64,000 bases of DNA from Hirundichthys speculiger (lineage: Eukaryota; Chordata; Actinopteri; Beloniformes; Exocoetidae), in the NCBI GenBank assembly GCA_018398805.1, contig JAGFBZ010002268.1, forward strand, positions 1,736,001-1,800,000, given 5' to 3'. The notes below the pieces were generated by a model that did not search any database, was not told the DNA's origin, and was given only the letters and a program-made list of their open reading frames with translations. Position numbers and translations under genes: made by a program. Every line of letters starts with the position of its first letter. Within the stretch, counting starts at the first letter, position 1. Shown one piece after another: positions 12,326-23,155 of the stretch.

Positions 12326-14368
12326 AAATCAGTGTTGTAAAAGTGACTTAACCCCCAGTCTATAGAGGGACGCACTGAAATTTCTTTTCTGGCACTTTAA
12401 ATGTGACCAAATATCCCAAATAGCTTAATTCTGATTAATTCTTAAGCCCTGATATAACCTGGTATTTACGTGGTATCTAATTCAGAGTAAGCTCCTATTT
12501 GGGCTCATACTGGTGTTTTGTTGTGAAATCACATCTTTGATTTTGTGGAATTGGCTCACAGGACAACTTGAAAGCTGTAAGAAACGTATTTTGTCTAAAA
12601 GATTAGACCAGTTTAATGAAAACTATTGTCTACACCCTCAAAAACAGGGATCATCCCCGAATGTCCTGCCTCCTATTAATCTTCAAAGCAGATCGATGAA
12701 GTCCTCATTGAAGCTGAGGGCTCCACTCAGTTCCGAGGGCTGATTCCCCAATGATGAGCAGCTTTACTGGTGCAGCCTCCTCACCCTGTTAGCTGAGTGA
12801 ATTGAGAGCATGTTTCTCCTTATTTTCGGCAGCAAACCGGGCATGAGTTCACATCGGGTGAGTGGAGTGGGCACAGCCAGTGCGGACTGAAAGCGTTTTT
12901 ATGTTCAAGAATTTTCTTCCAGATATACTGCTGTCATTGTCTCTTTAAATGCCATGAAGTGGCGAGACGGTGAGAGGCAGCTGTGCCTTTCTTGCACACA
13001 TTCATTTACCTCAACACAAAATACAGACAACACCACCTACACTCCCATCTGTAATATCATCTTCAAGTAGGAAGACCTCTTAGGATGAGCTTGAAAGCAA
13101 ACAAGGTCACTAAGAAGAGGCATGAAAATAAAGGTGAAGCTAAAACCAATCATTGGCAGTAAAGAAAAGGTTAGGAGATTTTAAAAACATTTCTGAAGAC
13201 ACATCAGGGGCTAATTTAGTTGGTTTTATAATAAAACATTTTTTTTCAATATGCAAAACAAATGACTCCTTTACACCTACAATCTTTAGTTCCAGGTTTT
13301 AAATGCTACCAACACACCCATAAAGAAACAACATTAAAATCCTCTTTCCTTTTATGAAGTTGTTCCTGAACTATATACATGAAAAAAGATCAGGCTTTGT
13401 TACAGTGAATTTCTTCAGCAACTCTTTCCTCTGATTTATGAATCAGCTGTAATCATCTTGGTAGTCAAACTGACTAAGCTGGAGACCCTCACATTTACCA
13501 TGATGCTTTCACAAACTGAGCAGAGTTTAAAGTGATGCAGAAGTTATTTGTAGCTGTGCTTGTGTTTGCTTGTGACGACTGTGATAAATTGTTAACATGG
13601 GGTTTAAAGACAGCTCCAGGCTCAAGAGTCTGTCTCTGCGACTGCAACAGGCACCCTAGGTGTTTTTGCAGTGTGTCACCCCGACTGTTTATTAATTTGA
13701 GCTGATTTTAAGTAGATTAACAGACACCCCAGACTATAATTATTTGTCATCCTCATGATTTGAAAGGAGAGGGATTCCAAAAGTAACTGGGTTGGAAGAA
13801 TAAAGCATCTGAGAAATAAAGAAAATATTTAAGTATCTTATGTTGATTATATTTCCTTATTTTTTTTTGGCAACATTCTCCTACCAATCATATATAAAAT
13901 ACTCTGTTATTCACACTTTATTCCTTTTAATAAACTCTGCAAATTTGAGATGGAATGGAAAAGAAATGCATAAGAAAAATGTGGCGGATTAAAGAATGTC
14001 AGAAATGTGTTTGAAGAAGTTCCTTGTTTCTCCATTAACGTGTATAGATAAAAAAAAACCCTACATATTCTTCCTGAATACAAAAACTTACACTTTGAAA
14101 CTAGGTCTGTGCATAATTACAAACACTAGTTCCAAGGAAACAAAAACAAGAAAGCTACAGTCTGTTGCAGAAAATATCAAACCTGCAACGTAGCACACAG
14201 GAAAGTTTTAGGAGTGAGAGCTGCAGCTGACTGAACTCACTCCTCCCATTGTGAGAACCTTAACGCAGAGTAAGCACTTACTTTTCATTCAATCATCCGA
14301 TCAGCTCTCACATACAGAATATGTGGGTCCCGTTCTCATCTCAGCTGAGGAACCTGTGGTTTGCTTTT

Positions 14369-15100
14369 CTAGTTGTGCTTGGCACGAATCCCTTTTAAGT
14401 AGTTTTTCCAGCGCTTGACCACATCCTTGAAGATGGGAGAGTTGTCTATGGACGCCAGCAGCTGTAGCTGGTTAATGTGCGTGGTGTGGTAGTCCCAGCG
14501 AGCTAGGTTGGGTGCGGTACCCAACATGAAGTGACGCAGGTCATAGATGCTCCCGGACCCTGTGTCAAAAAGGGGCAGCATGGCCTTCAGCGAATCCATG
14601 CCGCGGCTTAACAGCTGCCCCGCCTCCTTGCCCAGCTTCTCTCCGGCCGTCTCAGACAAATCGTAGAGGCCCAGCAGGGAGTAGATGAAGCCGTTGAGGA
14701 CAAATGAGCTGGGCGTGGTGGGGTATTCTTCATACCAGTCATACTTGTTCATGAACACGGCTTTGACCCCATGTTGCGTCGAAGGCACCCTGTAAGGTCC
14801 CACCGCCTTGAGGGCTGCGTTGAGGTAAGCCTGGTTCTTGGTGAGGAGATAGGCCCTCACCAGGGTGGACATGGCCTGGCCCTGAGCCATGGCTGAGTAC
14901 CAGCCGGGCTCCAGGGGCCGGAAGCCCTCACCCAGTTTACGGGTGACCATGATGGGCCATCCACCTCGCTCGTCTTGGTTCCGCAGCAGCCAGTTGCTGG
15001 CAGCGAAGAAGGCCGCCATGTGGGCGGTGGTGGATATGGTGATGTTGTCAACAAAGCCACGCCCATGTAAGACTAACTTCACCACCCGCTTAGGCATGAT
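14369..15100 (-). CDS. glce: glce last coding exon (exon D): C-terminal catalytic domain of D-glucuronyl C5-epimerase
   Basis: Encodes the last 243 residues, from IMPKRVV to the C-terminal GIRAKHN and a stop at 14369-14371. The acceptor is a strong polypyrimidine tract ending in CAG at 15103-15101. The enzyme converts D-glucuronate to L-iduronate in heparan sulfate/heparin precursors in the Golgi lumen. This exon is the (alpha/alpha) barrel-like C5-epimerase C-terminal domain. Tyrosines matching the catalytic pair reported for human and zebrafish GLCE are present in [10 protein letters not shown] (about residue 539) and [10 protein letters not shown] (about 557), as is the conserved [12 protein letters not shown] motif (about 478). 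An N-glycosylation sequon (NIT) lies near the start. Identity rests on near-complete agreement with vertebrate GLCE, including the exact C-terminus. Confidence 0.98.
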   Translation of the reverse strand: MMPKRVVKLVLHGRGFVDNITISTTAHMAAFFAASNWLLRNQDERGGWPIMVTRKLGEGFRPLEPGWYSAMAQGQAMSTLVRAYLLTKNQAYLNAALKAVGPYRVPSTQHGVKAVFMNKYDWYEEYPTTPSSFVLNGFIYSLLGLYDLSETAGEKLGKEAGQLLSRGMDSLKAMLPLFDTGSGSIYDLRHFMLGTAPNLARWDYHTTHINQLQLLASIDNSPIFKDVVKRWKNYLKGIRAKHN

Positions 15101-15686
15101 CTGAAAAAAATAAAAAAATAAAAATCTATATTTATTACATTCCACAGCACAAAAATGAATTAACTAAGGATTTAAGGAGAAAAAGGCTAATTTAATTAAT
15201 TCTACTAAAAACATCTACAAACTGTACATTTCTTTTATCGATCACCTGATTCAAAGTTACAATGAAATGGATTCCAAATTAAAAAAATCAAAAAAAAAAT
15301 GTGTTACTGTTGTACCAGTAAATGGAAAACACTATCTGAAATGCAGCTTCAAATGTAACCAGTTCATTATGATTTCTTGTGGATTTAAATAATGATTTGA
15401 CTGCATTATCTGTGTCTGTTCAATAAAATGGCATCAAATCAGTAGCAATAAAACAAAACAAAAAAAAAAACTCAAGACCTCTTTAAATTACTTAATTTGC
15501 TTGAAACTGTCTACAACAAAATAAGAAAGAAAATCAGCACATCATCACATCTGGGAAGCAATTGTCATTTTTTTTTGGTATTGCTTATCTCCCAATTTCT
15601 ATTCATACTGGATTAATCGTTTCAGCTCCAGTACCAATTATAAGAGCAAACACCTTTTCATCCCCTAAGGCCTGAGTTCAACCAAC
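15101..15686 (-). other. glce: glce intron C-D (586 bp)
   Basis: Phase 0 intron between AAG|GTTGGT (15687/15686) and the TTTTTTTCAG acceptor. The donor is weak: GT is kept, but the following TGGT departs from the usual RAGT. The interior is AT-rich and holds no recognised repeat. Confidence 0.9.
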
Positions 15687-15979
15687 CTTTGTAGCTTTGA
15701 CAGCCTTTGTGTTTGACAGCCCGACACCCTTCCTGAGGTCCGTTAGCAGGTCTCGGGTCAGAGTGCTCCATGCTGTTCGTGACCCGATACCGTAGGTGAT
15801 GTCACGGTCTTTAAAGGCAATGAGCTGCGTACTGGTCACATAGTGAATGGTGAAAGGCGGGCCCTTCTCTGTGGTTTCCAGGACCACGGACAGGCTGCCG
15901 TTTGAGACAAACTTGATGTCCAAGCTGAGGATGAAGTCTCTGGAGTTGCCCAGCTGGAGCGACACGCCTTCGGAGGACT
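15687..15979 (-). CDS. glce: glce coding exon C: central domain
   Basis: The exon is 293 bases and encodes residues about 256-353, from [16 protein letters not shown] to [15 protein letters not shown]. The acceptor reads CACACAG|AGTCC; the first two bases complete a Glu codon split after exon B. The segment corresponds to the beta-rich middle domain of GLCE and is highly similar to the human sequence ([38 protein letters not shown]). The phase is 2 bases in and 0 out, so it joins B and D without a shift. Confidence 0.97.
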
Positions 15980-17365
15980 CTGTGTGCAAGAGATGAAGGT
16001 GAAAAGATCTGTATAATGATACAAAACTGCAGGGGGGGGGGGTGCTTCTAAAACAGTCATTTGAGTGTCTGATGATCACTGAATAACAAAGGACTATTTT
16101 TTTTTAAGTAGAGGCCTTTAATCTGTGTCCGTCACTATGACAACTTGTCGACAAGTTAGAAATTAATCTCTGGTCAAACCCTTCTATTTTTACCACTGGG
16201 GTCTTGCATCGTTATTACCTGTGTGAAGTGTGTTTGTGTGTGGCAGAAACAGAGCAGACGTGCACACACACACTGGAAGAGCTTCTCATGGGAGGCACAG
16301 TACGGATGTGTCACCGCACATGGAGCTTAATTAGGAGGACAGACGGGAAGGGAAGAAATGTGAAGCAGCAAGACGGAAAAAAAAATAAAAGAAGAAGCCC
16401 TGCAGCAAGTTTTTTGAGTGCATCTCTACATCTCTTCTCTACAAAGACCGACGACAGAAACTTCAGTTTCCACGATGCCACAGCTTCTCTGACAGCTTTG
16501 GCTTAGTTCAAACTGTTCAGTTGCTGCTCCGACATCATTTCAAGCCCCAAAAGTACCAACTAGTTCCAGCTCTCCCTTAGCCTAGTTACTTGGTATTCAA
16601 GGCAAAAATGGGGAAAAAAAAGTTAGATAAAAAAAAAAAAAACTAATCGGGGCTCCATAATTATAAAAGATGATAGGCTATAGAAGCTAATGAAAAGATG
16701 GAATGTTTGGACAAAAGCTCTCAAAGCTATTCCAAGACTCGAGAGAGTGAAAATGAGACAACAGCGAGCAGACAATTGAGAAAACGGAAGAGAGATCTCA
16801 CGTGGCATACGCTGAGAGAGCTGAAATAGATGAGGCCGACTCAGACACAAAGACAGTCGATCAGGGGGAGAATGAAGAGAGACAGTCTGGCAGGGGCCTC
16901 TGGATGACTACGGCTCTTTAATGCACTCATAAATCCATTACTTAAGGCAATGCAGAGAGTAAGTGGATTTGTACTCTGGCCCTGTGATTACTCTGCCATC
17001 AATAAAGGATAGGCAGGGAATACAGACGAGATTTCACCTCCACTGCTCTGCTCTCTGCCTGTTTAATAATCAGCCAGGAGACAGAGATGACGTGCTGCTG
17101 GAAATGTCAGTGTAAACCATGGTTGTATACATGAATGAACATGAGAGATGCACACTTAAACATATGTGCAGAGTAGGGCTGTAGCAATACACTAATCTCG
17201 TGATACGATACACGATACTTGGCTCACGATACGATATAATCGATATTCGTCTTAAGATACATTTACATTATTTTCTGAAAGAAGAAGTGATTTTTGGTGA
17301 CATCTTGTGAATGTTCCAATGACTGTTTGAATTAATTGAACTGAAAAGGTAGGTGACCGCAGACA

Positions 17366-17596
17366 GTGTCGCAGAGAAGAGAGAAAGGAAGGCCTCTGAT
17401 TGGTCAATTCTACATCCGCGTCATCGAAGAAATGAGGAAGTACCAACATCTGTATGATTCTTGTTCTCCACACTACAAAGACAGCACATATTCTAGTAAT
17501 TCATGGAGGAAGATTGCGATGAATGTGGGTCTGGATACGGCCGAGATGGTGAGGAAGTGGAAAAACGCAAGAGATAAGTTTAGTAAGTTTAGCTAG
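17366..17596 (+). pseudogene. MADF/Myb-SANT-like domain fragment from a transposon
   Basis: A 76-codon frame containing LIGQFYIRVIEEMRKYQHLY, SNSWRKIAMNVG and VRKWKNARDKF. The order of conserved aromatic residues (leading acidic helix, SWRKIA, RKWKNARDKF) is that of MADF domains, DNA-binding modules known from Adf-1-like proteins and from accessory proteins of PIF/Harbinger transposons. Only the domain itself is present, ending in a stop soon after it. It sits inside hAT-like terminal sequence, so it was either captured or belongs to a hAT that encodes such a helper. It is not part of glce. Confidence 0.65.
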
Positions 17597-17879
17597 TTTG
17601 TGATTGCCGCTCTCCGTTGTGATGCGCGGAATAACATAGCGGAGACCGCGCTAACTGCTGCATACAAGATAACTGCGACACATTGCCGCGAGAGTATACA
17701 CAGGCCTTAAAGCCGGCATTTTCCACCACTGAATACGGTCTCAAATCCTGACAAATATAGTTTGGCTCGCTCTCAGTTAGCATTACCTTGTCCGGGTGGT
17801 CACATTTCAGGTGGGCTCGCAGGTTGGTGGTATTTCCAGAGTACTTCACGTTTGTGTGACACAGCTTGCAAACCGCCAT
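17589..17879 (-). pseudogene. BED-type zinc finger fragment of a hAT transposase
   Basis: A 96-codon minus-strand frame starting MAVCKLCHTNVKYSGN, then TTNLRAHLKCDHPD, giving the C-x2-C...H-x4-H of a BED finger. It continues QDLRPYSVVENAGF, the conserved segment that follows the finger in ZBED/hAT transposases. Material normally between these blocks is missing, and the frame ends without the catalytic core. This is a decayed, internally deleted hAT transposase N-terminus. It points against the plus-strand MADF frame and overlaps it by 8 bases. Confidence 0.75.
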
Positions 17880-18441
17880 ACTTTTGTCTAAATCTTCGCT
17901 TTCTTTTTTTTTTTTAAAAACCTAACTGCTCCCACACATCTGCTTTTGAGCACGCGGGCGCTGGATTTATACTCGCCGCCATTCTCCTGACTGGCTCAGG
18001 CTCAGCTCTAACTGGAAGAGAAGCTGGCTTCTGGATAACTTGTTAGAAATGCTCTACAGTGACACTAGCGGCTGGCAGACTTAATGGCTCTTCCTGCACT
18101 TTGCACTTTGTTGCTAGGTTGGACATTCTCGCTGCTTCTCCATTAAGAACAATATTAATTCGCTATTTTTCCAATGCCCATCATCAGTATTTATATCACA
18201 CTAGAATAACGCCGTGGTAAAATATTGCTGCTGGGGGATCTGCAACAGTGACTTGAAGTGTCCAGAATGTTTGGAGGGGTCATTTTTATTCTCTTTCCCA
18301 AGCCCAAGTTTTTTTTTTGTCTAAACGGTGGTTAAATCAATCATCTAATAAACAAAGTAAAATTACCTTGGAGCAAATGTAGGTCTGTTTTGTAACTTTC
18401 CCAACATTCAGTTGCTTGTGTGGACGGACACATAACTGAAC

Positions 18442-19671
18442 TAGAGGTCTTCGGAACAACCCGACAACCCGAGGTTCTGACCCGACTCGAATCGGGTCTC
18501 GGGTCCATTCAAAAGATGTGACTACGGGTTTGGGTCGGAATCAGTACAGTTAGTCTCGGGTCCGGTCGGTGCTCTCTGACAGGCTAGGTCCACGTTTACT
18601 TGAGAGAGTCAAAGACATTGGCGGTGGCAGCCAATGTCAGGACTCAGGGCAGGTAAATTAATTATTTATTAAGTGGCGTATTTGTCATGAAACAATCGTG
18701 TTGCCGTAGTGTGTTATTAGCGGTATGCCCGGCAGCTGTAAAGCACAACGGATCGCCAACATGACAACGCTGGATGAGATAACGCTTTCACACTGGCTCA
18801 TCTTTATTTACAAATCCATACTAGGACTGCTCCCATCATATCTGTGCAGTTATATGACCCAAATGCAAAGCCACTACACTCTCCGTTCCCAAAGCACCTT
18901 ACAAATGCAGGTTCCAAAGGTTCGCACAGTTTGGAAAGAAAGCTTTTAAATATGCTGCTCCATCCTCTTGGAATAATTTTCAAATGGACATGAAACTGAC
19001 TGAACTCATTACTCTGGCTGAATTTAAGTCAGCACTGCGCGACAGGGAAAAGAGTTCCATCGATGGGTGTAATTGTTTTAATTGATTTATTCTGATGGTG
19101 CTGATTGTTTGTTGATTTGTTTTGTCTGATGTCTTTTTCACCAACTGTTGCCATTCTTGGCCAGGTCTCTCTTGAAAAAGAGATTTTAATCCCAATGAGA
19201 CTCTTACCTGGTTAAATAAAGTATATAAATAAATAAATAAATATTCACGACACGTCCTGACCGGTGTGGGCTATTAGTGTTAGCAGTTGCTACAAATATC
19301 ATATGTATTCACAAAGAAAATAACGACGTGGATTTATTGTCGTTTACATCATGTAGCCTATGGAGCAACTGAACCGGGTAGAAGGAAGACAACTTTAGGT
19401 AAGAAAATCAAGTTTTATTCAATACTAGACAACTTTTAAAATGAGCAACTATAGGCTGTATTGTCTCGGTTCTATTCCGGTAACTCGGTTAGGTTCGTAG
19501 TCGGAAACGCAAGACTCGGGTCGGGTCGGTTCCCGGTCCAAATATTGCGGGTCCATTCGGGTTTGGACTCCCGAACTTATGATAATAGCTCGGGTCAGGT
19601 CGGTTTCGGGTCGAATTTTCACAGGTCCATTCGGTTTCGGGTCCATGAAAGTGGACCCGTGAAGACCTCTA
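18442..19671. mobile_element. hAT-like element nested in the foldback element
   Basis: Termini TAGAGGTCTTC and GAAGACCTCTA are exact inverted repeats. Flanks AACTGAAC and AACTGTAT agree at 6 of 8 positions, consistent with an aged 8-bp hAT duplication. Subterminal zones are full of CGGGT/ACCCG repeats (for example CGGGTCTCGGGTCC and TCGGGTCGGGTCGG). The central part is occupied by a LINE 3' end. Confidence 0.75.
18725..19242 (+). pseudogene. LINE ORF2 C-terminus and 3' tail (L2/CR1-like), nested
   Basis: Conceptual translation gives HWLIFIYKSILGLLPSYLCS and, in a shifted frame, AAPSSWNNFQMDMKLTELIT, which resembles the C-terminal region after reverse transcriptase in fish non-LTR elements. 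It is followed by GTCTCTCTTGAAAAAGAGAT and CCTGGTTAAATAAAGTATAT with a short TAAA-repeat tail at 19226-19242. The 5' portion is truncated, as usual for LINEs. It is inserted in, or carried by, the hAT-like element around it. Confidence 0.75.
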
Positions 19672-19941
19672 AACTGTATTTCTCCAGCGTTTGTTTTGGT
19701 TTGGGAAAGAGAATAAAAATGACCCCTCCAAACGTTCTGGACACCTCGAGTCACTGTTGCAGGTCCCACAGCAGCAATATTTTACCACGGCGTTATTCTA
19801 GTGTGATGTAAATACTGATGATAGGCATCGTAAAAATAGCGAATTAACATTGTCCTTAATGGAGAAGCAGCGAGAATGTCCGACCTAGCAACAGTAACTA
19901 GGAAGGGGGCGGTGCTTACCAAAAGGTCAATCCACCTCCCC

Positions 19942-20445
19942 TCAGCTTCCCGCTGAGTTGCTTACTGCGGTCTGCACGGACCATCTTAAAGCCGTGAACA
20001 GACACGTTACAGTCCGGGATGTGTTCATGCAGCCATGTTCATGCAGACTACATTCTCTGTATTCTCTCTGGGACCTGGTCAGCACCTCAAGCTCTTCCGT
20101 TTTGTTAGCTAACGATCTGATGTTACCCATCACAACAGTTGGAAGAAACGGTTTAAATCTCCACCACTTTTCTCTCTGCTTCACTCCTGCCCTGCATCCT
20201 CTTCTCTTTCTTTTCAACTCCATCGGAATTTGCTGAGTTATTTCGCTGTTAATCCTGATTTGGGAGAGTTTTAGCAGTTGATAACGCTGGTAAACAAGTC
20301 TTCTGTTGCCATGGAGACACATCATAACAAGATCTGGAAACAGCCAAAAAGAGCCAAAAATATCCAGAAAACTCTCCTGTGCAGCACAGCCTTCGAACTG
20401 TCTATTAAAGTCTATTAAAAGAAGGCTGTAATTAAAAAAAGTCAA
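19942..20445 (-). pseudogene. LINE ORF2 endonuclease N-terminal fragment
   Basis: The minus-strand frame contains VVMGNIRSLANKTEELEVLT followed by RSQREYREC, the start of the apurinic endonuclease domain in fish LINE ORF2 proteins. The expected TETWL block after it is lost by a small deletion, and LHEHGCMNTSRTVT follows in disturbed order, so the copy is defective. It may come from the same class of LINE as 18725-19242, in opposite orientation. Confidence 0.7.
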
Positions 20446-21395
20446 AAAATCACGATTGCCAAGTCAGAGCTACAATTTGCTGCCACCTTGTGGCGCATTC
20501 GAATAAAGTAATAAATAAAATAATTGTAACATTTAATAAGAAATAATCCATCAAACACAAATTTTCTTACTTTTTGTGTTTTATTTATATACCAACACGG
20601 AAGGTTTCAGTGGTCTTAGGGCTACAAATAATTTCAGTTATAAACATATACATTTCTTTAATACTTTTTAAAATCTGCATAAAAAAATAAACCACCTGGA
20701 CTGCTTACTCTTTAAGGTTTGATTCTGTGTCATAATAGTTTTTCACTCATCTCGTCATTGATGTGTAAGCATGGTCCATTCCTCCCATTTCTTGGATTCC
20801 TTTTCTGAGACAACTGTGGTACTTTGTACAACAGTTTTGATTCATTATTCACTAATTTGATTCACTATTTTCAGGAGCTGTTCTTGTGTTGGTGGATCTG
20901 GTTTGTACCAACTCTTTGTGATAGCTTTCTTACAATATTTATCTTCTCTTGATACAATATTCCATCATAATAATAAAGTACAGCATTTTACATGACTTAA
21001 CCTTCCTCTTGTGTTAGGGTTGCCACCAACCTGTTTTAGTTTTTAAATGCATCAAAGACTCACCAAAAAATTTGTTTATTGCATCAAGGTTTTTTGACTT
21101 TGTCAGGAACCTCGATTTCAACCAAAATTAAACAGAAAAATGTGTTTTTTTTTCACTACATTTTAAAAAACTCTGGTTAAAATTATGTCGTTTGTGGTGT
21201 TATGGGGTCGCTTTTGACCCGGTTATAAAAATATGATTATAAAGCAATAAATAAGCTTCAGGGGAAGCTTATTTGTCAAGTATAACTGTTAAAAAACGAA
21301 ACAAACAAAGATGGGCATGTCCAGGGCCCTTCACCGTAACCTCACTGTTACTTCACTCATTTGACCTGCAGAGGGCACATCTCCAATTTACAGCG

Positions 21396-21900
21396 TGCAA
21401 AAATGAAAAGAAGATTTACGGTGAGCGAAGTTCTTGATAATATTTTTGGAGAAAATATGGGAGAAGACTCAGATCAGCATAGTGATGAAGAGGAGCAAGT
21501 TTCTGAGGAAGAGGACAATGTGGAGTATCAGCCAGAAGATAGACGCATCTGAGTCTGATGAGGAGGTCACTGGTGCTGAGGGGCACCAGTGACCCAGTGA
21601 TTTTTACTTGAAGGACTCAAGTAAAAAAAAATGGTAGGATGTTCAGGGCAGTTGCTGAAAATGTCATCAAAATGACCCCTGGTATCACACGGGTTGCTGT
21701 GACCACAGTCACTGACATCAAAACATGTGTTTTGAGCCATTTATGCAATTGCCAATAAAAAGTCATCATTGCTATGACAAACCTGGAAGGAAAAAAAGTC
21801 CATGGTGACATCTGGAAAGACATTGATGAGGAATACCTTGATGCTTTCATTGGTGTTCTTCTTGCTAAAAACACACACTAAAAGTGTCACTTTTTGCCAC
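21396..21900 (+). pseudogene. Degenerate piggyBac transposase N-terminal region
   Basis: Starts with MKRRFTVSEVLDNIFGEN, then an acidic stretch (DSDQHSDEEEQVSEEEDN) as in PGBD-type piggyBac transposases, and stops at 21550-21552. After a frame break, TPGITRVAVTTVTDIKTCVL and, past a further break, MTNLEGKKVHGDIWKDIDEE can be read on the plus strand. The latter matches the conserved MTNLEGK...WKD block at the beginning of the piggyBac transposase domain. The three catalytic aspartates are absent because the downstream part has been replaced by repeats. Non-functional. Confidence 0.8.
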
Positions 21901-21912
21901 ACATGCATCTAA

Positions 21913-21937
21913 ACACACACACACACACACACACACA
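21913..21937. repeat. (AC)n microsatellite
   Basis: About twelve AC units, uninterrupted, inside the degenerate piggyBac element. Confidence 0.95.
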
Positions 21938-21983
21938 AGTATGTTCTTGCACACAGAGACTTTTACTCTGATTTAGCTTATTT

Positions 21984-22700
21984 ATAGAATAGAATAGAAT
22001 TCAACTTTATTGTCATTACACTGTCACAAGTACAAGGTAACGAAATGTAGTTTGCATCTATCCAGAAGTGCTATGCAGGATATAAATATTTATTACTATG
22101 ATAGACTAACAGTATTAACATGATTAGTATTGTAGCGCTATGAATGATATGTATTAGTGTAAACAGTTGAGTGTGGTTGTTTAACAGTGTTATATGAGTT
22201 GTACTATAAACAGTATTAACAGTAATTGTAAAGCCTGAAATGGTCTATACAATAAAAACAGTATTAACAGTAATGTATAAGTCAATATGTATTGACTGTT
22301 ATAGTTCTGTAAAAACAATAAAACAATGTTGACACTAATTGTAAGCCTAAAGTGTTGTAAAAACAATATAACAATTTTACAGTTTGACACTGATGTAAAG
22401 CCTATAAGTAGTCTGTAAAAAAAATAAACAATATTAACAGTATTGACACTAATTGTAAAGCTTAAAAATGTGCTATACAGATTTTTTTTTTTGAGGAAGC
22501 CGTGGGGTTTGGGGGGGGGTGGGCAGTCCATTGTAATCGTTGTGTGTGTGTGGGGTGTGAAGTCCATGGTTGCTGTCAGGAGGCGTTCAGGAGCGTGGCA
22601 GCTGTGGGAAAGAAGCTGTTCTGGTGCCTGGTGGTTCTGGTCCGTAGGCTTCTGTAGCGCCTCCCAGAGGGCAGGAGCGAGAAGAGTTTGTGTGCAGTTT
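21984..22700 (-). repeat. LINE-like dispersed repeat nested in the piggyBac element, minus orientation
   Basis: Begins with (ATAGA)-type repeats followed by ATTCAACTTTATTGTCATTA, which on the minus strand is a 3' end with a short repeat tail. At the far end, GGGAAAGAAGCTGTTCTGGT and CTGTAGCGCCTCCCAGAGGG are phrases typical of a very common teleost repeat. An internal tandem array (22200-22480) separates the two parts. Confidence 0.6.
22200..22480. repeat. Degenerate AT-rich minisatellite
   Basis: About five imperfect units of 50-60 bases sharing ATTAACAGTA...TTGACACTAATTGTAAAGCC...TAAAAACAATA blocks. The long minus-strand frame across it (22190-22567) is a by-product of the repeat and not a gene. 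Confidence 0.7.
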
Positions 22701-22948
22701 AGCTATTAGTTTTGGAAGTAATAATTGATTTCTATTGATTTGATTTGTTTGATTGGTTGTTGTCGTTTCTAAACTTGTACAATATTTTGTGTTATGCCTG
22801 TTCTGTGTTTCAATAGTTTATATTAAAAGTACTATTGCAGTCAAAATCTTTTTTTTTTTTTTTTTTCATTTTCTGAAGAAATATATGGGGTGAAACTACC
22901 CCAACACCATAGATTAATAATTATTAATTTTAAAATGAAAAAAATAAC

Positions 22949-23155
22949 CATCCATCCATTTTCTAACCCGTTTCATCCTTGAAGGGTCACGGGGATTGCT
23001 GGAGCCTATCCCAGCTGTCTACGGGCGAAAGGCAGGGGGTACCCCTGTCAGTCCATCGCAGGGCCACAATACAGACTACAACCATTCACCTCACATTCAC
23101 ACCCTATGGGCAATTTGGAATTATCAATTAACAACCTTTGAAAAGCCGGAGTACC
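22949..23155 (-). repeat. LINE-like 3' tail fragment, minus orientation
   Basis: Contains CATCCATCCATTTTCTAACC, GGATTGCTGGAGCCTATCCC, CAGTCCATCGCAGGGCCACA and CCATTCACCTCACATTCACA in the order of a ubiquitous teleost repeat. Same family as 6975-7095 but reversed. Nested inside the piggyBac element. Confidence 0.75.

Larger units (their letters stand above)
9770..14368 (-). other. glce: Proposed glce 3' UTR (maximum extent)
   Basis: On the minus strand this follows the glce stop codon at 14369-14371. An AATAAA on the minus strand (TTTATT at 9787-9792) sits just inside a run of A/T, giving a candidate cleavage site near 9770 and a 3' UTR of about 4.6 kb. A nearer AATAAA (TTTATT at 13918-13923) would give about 450 bases instead. 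No coding sequence was seen here. The TA-flanked element at 11811-12325 lies inside the long version. Extent is inferred, not shown. Confidence 0.4.
17174..18108. mobile_element. hAT-family remnant with one recognisable end
   Basis: The left end TAGGGCTGTAGCAATACACT and the following ACGATACGATATAATCGATA-type subterminal sequence are typical of fish hAT elements. The body holds a plus-strand MADF-like frame and a minus-strand BED-finger frame. I could not find a matching right terminus; sequence beyond 18108 belongs to another element, so the right limit given is only where that begins. Confidence 0.6.
18109..19893. mobile_element. Foldback element with ~197-bp inverted arms, interrupted by a hAT-like insertion
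   Basis: Bases 18109-18306 and 19697-19893 are inverted copies of each other with a few percent mismatch. Left arm begins GTTGCTAGGTTGGACATTCT; right arm, read in reverse complement, begins GTTGCTAGGTCGGACATTCT. Both include AATAACGCCGTGGTAAAATA and end near GGTCATTTTTATTCTCTTTC. Removal of the 18442-19671 insertion leaves a short loop of about 160 bases. No coding capacity belongs to the foldback itself. Confidence 0.85.

Noticed and set aside
14857..15104. Open frames on both strands over the glce last exon
   Set aside because: Shadows of the real GLCE reading frame.
22190..22567. 125-codon minus-strand frame
   Set aside because: It runs through a degenerate AT-rich minisatellite and repeats the same words; no domain.
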